NCBI GenBank assembly: GCA_949130485.1
Contig: OX422191.1
Span: forward strand, 2,679,840 to 2,743,839
Source of the DNA: Agelas oroides
Lineage: Eukaryota; Porifera; Demospongiae; Agelasida; Agelasidae
Direction of reading: 5' to 3'
Length of the DNA stretch: 64,000 bases
Part shown: positions 11,579-22,700 of the stretch, piece after piece
Position numbering within the stretch: position 1 is the stretch's first letter
Layout: each line of letters opens with the position of its first letter
Program-made: the position numbers and the translations under genes
Notes under the pieces: model-generated
What the model was told of the DNA's origin: nothing
Database searches by the model: none
What the model saw: the letters and a program-made list of their open reading frames with translations, nothing else

Positions 11579-12676
11579 GGGGCGAGCCTGAGCAAGCCCC
11601 ACACTAGCGGGATTGCATTGCGCACATGCGTGTGTATTTTGCTTGCTTGCTTGCTTGCTGGCGGCTATACCGTAAATTTTAAATGAGCGCATGCAGTTAC
11701 ATTTTTAAAATTACGAAGACCAAGCTCATGCACTCGGTAGCGCAGGGTAGGTTAAGGGCTATTGCCAGAGTGCAGCGTCGGTGACCCAGAGCGGAGACTG
11801 ACTGAAGTTGAAGCATGCATGGCAACTTACTCCTTGCCGCTACAGATCATTAACGGCAGGCTGCCCACAGGCAGTACAAATTTCGATCACGACTGTGGTT
11901 GAGCTCGGTTGAGGTCGCTCCAGGTAAGGGCCATGCATAAACTTATAAACACCAATAATTCAGCTCATGACTTTAGCGTAAAGCTTAGTCCATGCATTTG
12001 CAGCCACACTGACAGTAGCTGTCCTGGCTGTTGTCATATGTGATACCTAGCTATCTCTTATTATCTCTTATAGAAGACTTATCAAGATATCTACTTGTTC
12101 GTGACAACTCCTATGCCAAACCAACACAATGTTGATTTTATCACACTATGATTATTTGGCACTCTTTATCTAATTCCATGCACTGCAGGGATTGACACAG
12201 GTGGAGGAAATGTTGATCTCTGGTGTTTTTGCCAATCATGTCCCTCTATCGCTTGCCTCACGGGCAGTATGCCTACAGTGGACATGTGATAAACCTGCCA
12301 CAAGATGTAGCCTCTTTTGCAAACACCTTACCATGACTACCCAGTGAGCTGGATGTCATAGTGGTGAAAGGAAGGAGCTGCTGAATCGCACCACAACTTT
12401 CGTGTGAGGAGGTCTGTAGTGCTTTGTGCACTTCAATGGTTGCTGGCTAACAACATCTACCGCAACGTTCGCATTGACCCTGATGCCATTGCTGTGCTCC
12501 CAGAAGATGGGGACTTGACTGGTCTGCACTCCATGACACTGGAGTCTTCTAATGATGACCAAGAATTGCCATCTCCACATGACGTGGATCCTTGCCCAAT
12601 TACTGCCCAGAGAGTCTGAGACTGACAGAGCAGGAGACCATCCGACAGCCGTTTGCTGCTTGCTCAGGCTCGCCCC
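11579..12676 (+). mobile_element. Helitron-related element bounded by 19-bp inverted repeats
   Basis: Starts GGGGCGAGCCTGAGCAAGC and ends with its exact reverse complement (12658-12676). The first 500 bp are non-coding; the last part is the broken Helitron ORF at 12193-12619. No target duplication is visible. Only 27 bp downstream another copy of the same 5' end begins (12704). The ends contain a short GGGGC...GCCCC hairpin followed by CACACTAG, which resembles a Helitron 3' terminus (hairpin plus CTRR), but similarity between the two copies continues past it, so that is not the true boundary. Confidence 0.6.
12193..12619 (+). pseudogene. Degenerate Helitron ORF fragment (DUF6570-like region)
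   Basis: Three reading-frame pieces in one direction resemble the region found upstream of the helicase in animal Helitrons: [13 protein letters not shown] at 12193, then [20 protein letters not shown] with [13 protein letters not shown], then FRVRRSVVLCALQWLLANN and LLPEDGDLTGL-like residues to about 12610. There are at least two frameshifts (near 12230 and 12385) and an in-frame TGA in the middle piece, so it is dead. The family call is by recognition of these motifs; a profile search would settle it. Confidence 0.65.
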
Positions 12677-12703
12677 CACAATGTTCTACATTTTCTAGTA
12701 ATT

Positions 12704-13110
12704 GGGGCGAGCCTGAGCGAGCCCCACACTAGCGTGACTGCATTGCGCACGCGTGTGAGTAATGGCCGGCTACGCTTGCTTGGGCCGACCACTTACCGTA
12801 AATTTTAAATGATCGCGTTCAAATATTTCACGAAGATTGATATCGCGTCGTGAAGCATGTGTAGGCCAGTGGAGGGCTACTGTCAGAGTTCTGCATCGGG
12901 GACCCGGAGCGAAGACGAGAAGCACGCGTGGCACTGGTTTGTGCTTCTACCGGCGACGACGGCAGGCGGTACAAATTTAATATGGACGGTGGTTGACTGG
13001 GTCACTTCAGGTAGCGGGCCATGCATAAAGCTTAATCCATGCATGTGTAGCCACGTTAGCTGCCCTGGCTGGAGAAATGGCTGGCATATGTGATACTTAT
13101 ACTCTCTGGT
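12704..13110 (+). repeat. Partial second copy of the 11.6-kb element's non-coding part
   Basis: Begins GGGGCGAGCCTGAGCGAGC and follows 11579-12060 in order: CACACTAGCG, GCATTGCGCAC, GTAAATTTTAAATG, CAGAGT, GGCCATGCATAAA, TTAxTCCATGCAT, GTCCTGGCTG-like, CATATGTGATAC. The copies are clearly diverged with indels, so this is an old repeat. No coding part follows. Confidence 0.65.
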
Positions 13111-13582
13111 GAGGACTTAGCTACTTATGTGTTATCAAGTTAACGTGAACGAGCTTACCAGTGCCTGACTACGTTTCCTCCTCTATGCAGTGGCTGTCAG
13201 AGACGACTACAGCGGCCCCATTTACGCTAGTCTCGTGTACGAGACTACATTTACGTGTACGTGTTGTCTTTCGATGCATGTATTGATCTTCAGTTACAAG
13301 TAAGCTGTAGACACTGGATAAATACTAGTATGTAGCTAAGTCCTCTCAGTAAAAAACACAGCGAAATCTTCCTAGAAATAAGTTACTTCCAGGCGGCCAT
13401 AAGTTAGTGGGCGAGGCTTCGGCAACGATCGAGTGAAATAGTATCAGCGGTCGCCTAGTTGCTTACTTTTCCAACTACTGCTCAGTTAGCCACTGGCTCT
13501 TCTCTGACCCGTTTACTGTGCTGTGCACGCAATAACAACTACTTCCGGTGTACATCCGGTTCGGTCCGGGTTTTTAGAAGGC

Positions 13583-13640
13583 CCCACATAGCCTCGTTCC
13601 AGGCACTAGCCCAGCTTCCCAGCCTGGGAACGAGGCTAGG
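13583..13640. repeat. Palindromic GCCTCGTTCC(C)AGGC element
   Basis: AGCCTCGTTCCAGGC and, about 25 bp on, GCCTGGGAACGAGGCT form an inverted repeat flanked by two GGCCCCACA words. One of about ten loci of this motif in the window. Confidence 0.6.
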
Positions 13641-14437
13641 CCCCACACGTGTCACATGCAACATGCACCAGGCTGGAGAAAAGTTCAATCTACCCAAAAG
13701 GAAAGTAACTCTGGTGATGCGGGGCTGTCCGGGTCCAAGTGGGAATGGCTGCATTTCTTTGTTCTGAAAGCATTTGACAAGGTGTTGTCTCATCTGAGAC
13801 TGGTCAAATGGCAGCAAAATCAATCGCAAAAAGTCTGCGGTCAGTAATTCCTTCCTGCTGTTGCACATATGGTGCCTCAACCGTCAAGATTTGGGGGTCA
13901 ATCTCATCTATATGTTATGTTGTATACGTTTCCTAAAGCAGTGCGAGGGAGTGGGCCTATGAGGTCTATTCCAATTTGACCAGAATGGGTCAACAACAAT
14001 TAAGCTGGAAAAAACAGCCATCCCATCTCTGTTGACAGTCCTTGGCGTCGAATAACGTAAAATGTTGTACGCGTGCTGAAAATTTATACATCATCCTGAC
14101 AGTGAGTTCTTGATGGTACCAAAGACAGATAGTTTTCGTGGTGAAGGATTTGAATCCGCTAGTAAAATTGATCTGACAGATTGATTTCACTAGCGAATCT
14201 GATCCGGATTGGTATAGGCTCGGGTCGGTTTTCCTGTGACACCGTTACCAGTTCTGATGTCAAGTTTTATTATACACATGACCTGAAGTGGAGAGTAAGT
14301 TCATTTTTAGCAGTAAGGGGGCCGTTTACAAACTAGTTTTCCAAATGTAACATTCTGACGTTAAGGGTGAGGGGGTAGACTGTGCAACATTATAGTAAGC
14401 CTATTACATGCAAACAATTACGAAAAAGAGGTAATAA

Positions 14438-14700
14438 ATGGTTTTCATGGGGTGTGGCTTCACTTCTGGAGGGCAAGAGTCGTGGTCTGTGTTTAGTGCA
14501 GCTGTGTGCAAAATACAGGCTAGTAAGGCTACATTGAATAGTAGCCATGGCCCGTGTACAAAACAGATGATAGTCATCTATATAGCTATAGATGGTTTCC
14601 CTATGTTAATTAAGCGTCCTACTTCCGGAGGGCAAATGCGTGATCAAGAGGCAGCTGTACAGCAGACCTTTCACCTTGAGAGAAGATCTTTCGGTACGAA
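14438..14700. repeat. Dispersed repeat shared with 36545-36745
   Basis: The left part (GGCTTCACTTCTGGAGGGCA ... TGCAAAATACAGGC) matches 36550-36625 in the same orientation. The right part (CTACTTCCGGAGG, TGATCAAGAGGCAGCTGTAC) matches 36690-36740 in reverse orientation. The family therefore has rearranged or foldback structure. Confidence 0.55.
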
Positions 14701-15611
14701 TGGTAAGGACTCAAGGAGTCAAGGACGTTTTACTTAGAATTTCCAATTGTGCAGCTGCTATTTGAGAGCAGTGTCTCATCAACAGTTGATGTCGTTTGTA
14801 TATAGATGCTGCCTAAATATCTACACAGTGAGTCAATCCATGCGTGGCTCAGAGCAGGATTTGTTTGGTATACTTCGCCTGACACTAGTAATGCTTTTTA
14901 TCTTACATTTCAGGCCTTTGTACAGCTGTGTAACATCTAAATTCCTTTGTAGCTTAAAGTGGTTTTAAAGAAGAGCAGAGGCTAGAGAGGTACGTGGGCT
15001 CACAAGAAAGACATCTGGCCGTTAGGTTCTGATTGATGTCAGGTCCTGCAGGTCCTGTGTGAAAGCCATCCAAGCAAGTGTATTGCTCATATAAGCTGGG
15101 ATTGCATGCAGCTTTAGTGTAAAGAATGGTATCATGCAACATGCGAGCAAGATATTCCTGAAGCATGCTGGTGGAAAACAAAGTGGCACTGTTTCAACTG
15201 TCAGGACTAATTGAATAATTATACTGATGTTCCTTGTATACACTTCATGTTTGCCTACTCATTGTGCTATTGAAACTTTGCTTCCACACTGCTTTATTTT
15301 GCTAGCATGCATGCATTATTATCCATTTTATGATATTTCAGTATAACCCACTGTAGTGAGCAGTCTCACATTCTAACATAGTCTAGTGGTCTGTGTTACC
15401 TATATATTCAGCTCAGAAAAACTGTGTTCCGTAAGACCAGTTCCGTTCCACATTTTAGACCATAAGTAAATAGCCACCACCACAAGGGTTAGTATCATTC
15501 AGTTCAGCTCTGAAGTATTCACACGCATGAAGAAATGTATTTGACCCTGTTATAGGACATTTTATAAATTAACCGTTATAGATCCACCACCAAGAAGCAA
15601 CTTGGTTTATT

Positions 15612-15845
15612 ACACAGGCCAGAGGAAGCAATCTGAGTCCGTAGTGGTTAGGGCCATGGTGCACCACCTCCGGAATAAAAAATCTCTTCCACCAACAAGC
15701 GTGGGAAAGTGGTGTTATAGCCCAGATGGAGAAAACCTTAATTTGGGTAGCTAGGTTCAAATCCCAGGTATTTCCCATTTTTCTCTGAGCAGTGATTTTT
15801 GGGCTGTGCCACTGTTTATAGCTAGGCATCTTGAGGTGCAGTCAA
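15612..15845. mobile_element. SINE-like repeat, family B
   Basis: Starts ACACAGGCCAGAGGAAGC and ends GCATCTTGAGGTGCAGTC. The same start and end bound the two larger copies at 45251-45812 and 45836-46581. Inside are a TAGTGGTTAGGG word and GGTTCAAATCCC, close to RNA polymerase III A and B boxes, but about 110 bp apart, wider than in a tRNA. A tRNA-related SINE is possible. Confidence 0.5.
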
Positions 15846-16115
15846 AAGGATTAACAAATAAATCCAAGTTAAAAAAAACAAAAACAAACACATTCTACTC
15901 ATGAAAACTTATCAGTATTGACACTACTCCAGATTCCTGAGGATTAACGGATTATTGGTTACAAATAATCATGGTGCACTGTCTTAGAATTTCATTCATT
16001 TCCTTCCTTCAGATTTTTCAAGTCAGGAGAGAAATTCTATATAGGTGTATAACATTATTCAGAGAATGCATATTACTATCAAATTGATTTCAGAATTGTA
16101 ATGTTAGCTAAGCCT

Positions 16116-16235
16116 AGCCTCGTTCCCAGGCCTTTGCCACTGTCCATGCAGTTGTTTTTTTTATCACTTACAGTAAGCAAAAACTGTACTGTAAGTGATC
16201 AAAAACTGGAAGGTGGGAAGGCCTGGGAATGAGGC
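16116..16235. mobile_element. Short foldback element with GCCTCGTTCCCAGGCC ends
   Basis: About 120 bp. Outer ends AGCCTCGTTCCCAGGCC and GGCCTGGGAATGAGGC are inverted, and inside TATCACTTACAGTA and TACTGTAAGTGATCA extend the hairpin. Best-formed member of a motif family seen at about ten places. Confidence 0.7.
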
Positions 16236-16766
16236 CAATTTATAGTGGCCCTAGCTGAGCTAACAGTGTGCAGGTATATGGTAGCTAAAGCATGCAGGTA
16301 ATTGTTTGATGTGGGGTTGTGTTAGCTGATGACCGTGATTTTCAATGATAATTTTACTAAAATTTCGTCATGGAACTCATACTGCATGCACAGTTGAAGG
16401 AGAATTGTTTTTTTTTTTTGGAGAGAAACATGGTTTCTACTGTCATACGCAATTGATCAAGGCATGCATAATTATGCATGCATGAGCCAATCCCTATAGT
16501 GGCTTGCATTGGGCTTATGTTTTCATGGTATATATACTTTTCAGTGCAATTAATAATTATAAAAGTTTGGGTAGAAGGAATAGAAGTAGGTTTAACCTTG
16601 GGGTGTATGCTCTATGTCAGATCACAATAAACTGTTACAACAAAGTGTTCAAATATCCTATGGATATCCTAGACCTAGCCAACATTTATGTGTGCTATCA
16701 ATATTATATCACCATACTAAGCTATAGGTGTCTATAACTATGTAAATCATGTGCATATTTTACTGA

Positions 16767-19700
16767 TCAAACAGTAAAGCGATATGTCTGCCCCTGATTG
16801 GACAGGCATCCCTCAGGTACAATCCTCAGACGGTGATCACCTGGACTCAGCCCATTGTAGGACTGTGGGCTGACACCTAAAGTAACAAAGAAAAGGTTAT
16901 TTTTCAAATATCAAAGCAAGTATACAAGCTCCAAAATAATGAAGAAATATACATAATAAGACTGTCTTGTCAATATGGCAACATATTGTGCAACTATTAA
17001 TTGACAAAGGGGCAGATACTGAGCACATAGCATTTGTCTTTGTAACCACTCAGTAGTACAGGCAGATTGCTGCCTGTATGTGCATGAATGATCAACGAAC
17101 CACATCTTCCTAAAAAATAGGCCTAGATGTTATGCTATGTCATCCACTGTGCAGGACATGTTTTGGCCAATTTGGTTATGGGACATATTTTGGTTATAAA
17201 GAGCTGCTATGGCAATCCATACAGTCACAGATCAGAAATCAAACTTTAGCTACTATGTACTAGAAAACATTTCTTTCTCCTTTGCTCCCTGTCCACATGA
17301 GCTCAGTTGAACTTGTGCTGTATATACGTTGCTTTTCAACTACTAATTACTTTAGCATTGAAAATGCTTCAAGTTGCCCTAACTACAATTATGAAGTGAG
17401 CTACTTCAAATCCTTTTGTTGTACACGTTGACCATCCTCTCTGCTTTATGTTCAGTAAGTTTTGTGGTGTGGGTTGGATTCTGAATTTCTGATGCTGATG
17501 CATTCCCAAAACACCCCTCCGTGACTATACCAAAAGAGCCTGAAATGACAGAATTGCAAAACATTATCCTCACACACAAAACATTGTAGCATTGCAGTAC
17601 CTTCGATTTTCCTCACAGCCTATTTCGTTGGAACTGGTTATTGCATTTTGTCTATGTATAAATATGTCTTACATGCATGCATTCTTACAGGGGTCAAAGG
17701 GTCCGTCATCCACCTTGCATCTGAACCCAGTAGCCGCTCCCACTGCCTGGAATTCTACAGCGGCTTGAGTGCCATTCACCACTAAGCCAGCATTGATGAG
17801 GTTTACACTGCAGGTGGTGGAAGCTGTAGGCATGTACACTTTCCAAGATACTTCTGCCTTCTCACCAACTGCTGTTGTTGCAGTCACACGCAAATTGTAG
17901 TATCCAGAGGGAACGTCCTGAAATGTACTGCTGCTTCCAGGAGGACCTACAGAAGTTTGTCACAATTTAAGTAAGAGTTTACATGATTTAGGTTATATAT
18001 AATGCATAGATTGTATACCATCCTAAGGATCAGTCTTGCGATATCTAAGTTCATTCAACAGTTTAGTATGAAATGGGTGTTTCCTATTCACTATTGTCCA
18101 TCCCATGCATGTTTACCTATTTCTGCAGTCAAGCGACCTGCAAAGGTCTGTATGTGTCTACTACAACTGATGTATTAAAGTATGGAGGCCTCTTATGAAA
18201 TAGCATACACAGCTGGAATGAAGTCCTGAGAACTTTTCACACACTGATGTGATAAGAGTAGCTTACATGGCATTGTTTTAGTTTGTCCCAAACGGCAGAT
18301 TGCAGTGGCTGGTTTGCTAGTGAACACTTGAACTGTGATGGATAACCCATCAATAAGTGGAGTATTGCCTGAGAAGTAGACTTTGAGTGGTGCTGACAGG
18401 TTCCTGGAAGGTTCTGACGAGATAGAGAGTATATATGAGTTTTGACTGAGGTTTGCTGACACCATAATGGATCACTATTTGGATAGCCTTATGATAGCTA
18501 TAAATAAATGACAGGAAAATACATTAACATCAACTCGCATACATATATACAGTATGAGTACCATTAGCCTCTCTCAAACTTCTCAGCAGTCCACAGCACA
18601 GCTGGTACAAGCTATCCGGACAATATAAATTTCCTTGCCACTTTTTGTCCTTCCAGCACGAACTTTCCCAGCCAGTAATTCATAGTCGGCACACTCATGG
18701 TAGTAAACTCAGAAAGCATGCAGCTCATACTCCCTACCCATCTCGTCCTGTGACAAGTTCTCCAGACGATACAAAGCCCAATCGCGCCATGTCTTCTCGG
18801 CCCACTCAGTGTTTAGCCTCGTCTTCTTCGGAACTACAGACTTCCGTACCTTCTCAACAGCCTTAGCACTCCTAGGAGAGCCATAACAGGAACTTGGACC
18901 GCTTGCAGCAACTTTTCTTTCTCCACCATGAACTGCTTCTTGTAACTGGCATGTTAGGCATCCCGCTCACAATAGCTACAGTGTTTGGACTCAGTCGTAA
19001 CTTTGAGATGCTTGGAGAAACAGCTCGTCAAATTCGTCACTTCCTTCCAAATTTACACGTTCAAACACCTGGGAAGCTTCAAGTAGCAACGAATCTATGT
19101 CTTCTTCGACGATGAATCCAGCATAATCGTTGGCACTGCCACTGGGAGCCGATACCGGTAACCTGACCTAGCAACTCCTCCCAACCAATGTCAAACTGCG
19201 GAGGAACAGGCTTATTTACATCTATCCCTTGTAGCAGTGATGGGGCAATCACATCATCAAGCCATGTTTTAGCCATTTTCTAAGCCAGTTAGACACTCGC
19301 AGTAGGTTTCTCCTCGGATTTGAATCCTCGGGTGACGTCATAATAACCTCGGCTTCGCCTCGGTGATGATTTAATTGGAATAGTTGAACCCGTAAGGGCC
19401 ATCACAGTACATGTACATGGCTAAGTGACATACGAATACAACTGGGTGATATGATAAATAAATACATACAGCTACCATGACATGTAGTTTATTAGGTGAT
19501 TATGACGTCACCCTCGGGTTTCAAATCCTCGAAGAAACCTACTGCGAGTGTCCAACTAATACTTAGTCACCCACTGGCTTTGCTCTTTTTGAGTCTTTGG
19601 GTACGCCCTTGCACAATTACCTACCCCCTTTCTACCCTTGACGCTGCTCAAGTGAGGAAAAATACCAGGCTCTTCCAGCCTGCACAACTTCAATGTTCGC

Positions 19701-22700
19701 ATTCGGGTTCGGCAGCGGGGGAGCCTGGGAACGAGGCCAATAAGTGGCCTCATCTCCAGGTTGCTCTCCAAAGCTGGAAAGAACCTGGGAATGATGGATG
19801 TCAACAGCTGGGGAGAAATCTAGTAATGATGCATAAGAGTAGGTAGACAACTTGATTCTCAGTAACTGGGTGTATACCTTCATCATCCAAAATAGAAACT
19901 GTGGCAGAGGCTTGGTTCATAATCACAGCTGCATCGCTTATAGACAGGCCAATAACAAAGGACTCTGGTAGCTCTCCCTCATAGTCTTGGTCGTCAATGA
20001 TTTGGAGGGTGACACACCATCTACCTTCTGCTCTCTCAAAAGATATTGGAAACTGCATGATTTGTGGTGTTACTTCAAAATAGTCCTCACCAGCTATGGA
20101 AATGGAAGAGGTTTGGACAAAAAATTAACTGCACTTGGAACAAGTAACAATTTCCTTTCTATCTTGTACATTAAGATTGTTCGTTGAGAAATTAATAACA
20201 TGTATAAGAAGCTAATGTTCCAACAACAAACGCTGGGGTTGTAAGTGTAGCAATAGCTTGAATGTGTGTGTGTGCTTGACAATCATATACTTTGCATGTC
20301 AAGAGGTGAAAATTGCAAATAAATTCTGCCTTGAAATCTCTTCTACAGTCCTGTCTGTAAGCGTGTATCACTGGTGAAGAAAGGGTGTACCCTTGCCTGT
20401 TTAAATATAACACCCTGGAGTGTAAACATACAAAGTTAGTCAAATAGCTCTCAAAGTTCATGTGCTATAGCTACTGCAAAACAAAAGAAATGGTCGTTTT
20501 AACCACAGAGTGGTTACTCTGGTTACTAACAAGTTCAATTGACATGGTTATTGAGCTAATTGCATAAGACAACCAGAGTGGGAGCTAGTCCAGACCATCT
20601 TACAACTAGTAGTTACTAAAACATCTGACCTAGCTGCTCAGGTCAGATGTTCAGATAGCTATACTGTGCAATGGGCGGTTTTGTTATGCTTGTGGTTGTA
20701 AGATACGCACCCTTATATACACTGCAACAACATGCTCAGCACAAATTTTCAGCACTTACTATCTGAAAGATCATGGTTGTAAGGTAGTCAGCTGCAGCTG
20801 CCTCTCTGGTTGTCTTATGTAATTAGCCAACATAAACCTCAGTTAACCCTGTTTCTTATCTTGCATGGGCAGTGTTCTGTAACTATGCTAGAGATATCTC
20901 CAGGTGCATGTAACATTAACAGCATCATTGCCATGTATGGTAATAAAGTACTGTGTGCGTGGTTGCCATGGTAACTTCATATTTTATTTTATTATTGGCT
21001 ACATTTTGAATATCTTTGTAAAGAATATGAAGGCTACGTGACTAACTTTGTACGATTACACTCCATATATTTAAACAGGCATGGGAATACCCTTTTTAAC
21101 AATGCATAGTTGGTGAAAGAAGGCTTGTCAGTGAGTGAGACCTTTTAATCACAAATCATAGCACTAATCTTACAACCGTGATCTTGCAGATATAGTAGCT
21201 ACTAACAGCCCGTTTACACTAGTGCTCTGGATCGAAACGGTTCGACTCGGTTCGAGTTATCTCGTAATGTAAACGCGAACCGAACCGCACCGAACCGCTC
21301 CAAACAGGACCTACAACCCCTGTCGAACTGGATCGAACTGGAGCGATCCCGCTCCTGGTGTAAACGCAATCGAACAACGAGGTCGAACCCATTGGGCACA
21401 CGTGACTGGTTGCCACGCACGAAATGGCTACAAATTGGACGGATGCGGAGACTTTCCTGCTTATTGAGCAGTGGGCCGAACAAGGAATACAGGAGCAGCT
21501 AGAGGGATCGAAGAGAAACAAGCACGTTTACGCTAGGCTGTCCAGCGAGTTGGCAAAGGATGGAGTTGAGAAGACTGGTGAGCAGTGTAGAAGTAAGGTG
21601 AAGAAACTACGTCAGGAGTACAAAAAAATCAAAGATAATCATAACCAGACGGGCACAGGGAGGACGAAGTGGAAGTTTTATGAGAGACTGAATGAAATAT
21701 TAGGAAATCGACCCGCAACCTGCCCTCCGGTGATTCTCGACACGCTGACAGATGACAGCGCTGTTCCAAGTGATGAGATGTCAGACGAGGACGAAGATGG
21801 AGCACAAAGCGAAAAGAGTGATGATGTGGATGGCCCTGAGCTCACCAGCAGCAGATCTGCAACACCAGTGAGTAGATCTGCAACACCAGTGAGTAGAGCT
21901 GCAACAACAGTGAATACAGCTGCAACAACAGTGAATACAGCTGCAACAACAGTGAGTACAGCTGCAACAACAGTGAGTAGTGCAGGTATTAAGGGGAAGA
22001 AGCGAAAAAGATCGAAGGGAGAACTGATTGATGACTTGGTCTCAAAGTGACAAGATGCTTCTTGAATTAGAAGAGAAAAGGATGAAGTTTGAAGAACAGC
22101 AAAAGAGAGAAGAAAGGCAATTTCAGCTGCAGATGATGCAGATGTTGATTGCATCTGCTCCCCCATGCAGTCTCCCACCTGACCCCCATGCCCAATACTT
22201 GCCCACATACCCACCATACGCTCATCAACAACAGTACTACCCTGGGCTTGGAGAAACAGATGATTCTTGATATCTGAACAGTGTGGGACAGACTGACAGA
22301 CTGTGATGTATCTGTGCATGATATATACCATTACAACTCATTGTATATATTGTTGCAAAGTGTCATCAGATAGTTGGAAAAGAGAGTTGTCTGTTGTCAG
22401 CTTAAGATTGGAAATGAAGGCTTTGCTTGCATGTTGCTTCATCATCTTTATGGCTATATGATTGTGGAAAGTACTTAAGTTGTTCAAACAATTGCAACTC
22501 TCTATTCCATTTATGAAGGAGGCAACAGAGAAGCCACTCTTGCACACAGTTCAATAAAATTACCAACAGTATGTACAGTTATCACAAGTTTTGATTAAAA
22601 TAGTCCATCAGTATTGTTCTAACTTGGTCACCCCCACTTCTTGATGATGGCATTGATATGCTGGGCTCACTATCAGGCTGATCCAAATCAACATTCTTCA

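Larger units (their letters stand above)
11160..16760. other. Intergenic region between the LRP5/6-like and Calx-beta genes
   Basis: No intact gene recognised. Contents: Helitron-related element (11579-12676) and a partial second copy (12704-13110), a palindrome (13583-13640), a 36.5-kb-related repeat (14438-14700), a SINE-like element (15612-15845) and a foldback element (16116-16235). Short frames such as those near 13539-13880 and 14438-14737 have no family resemblance. Confidence 0.6.

Noticed and set aside
12404..12619. A live gene in the FRVRRSVVL frame
   Set aside because: Upstream pieces are separated by frameshifts and a stop; it is a fragment of a dead Helitron ORF.
13539..13880. 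113-codon minus-strand frame
   Set aside because: Spans the palindromic GCCTCGTTCC element and repeats; no family resemblance.
21678..22331. 217-codon minus-strand frame opposite the Myb-like gene
   Set aside because: Shadow of the coding strand, with repetitive Val/Ala from the complementary tandem repeat and no domain.
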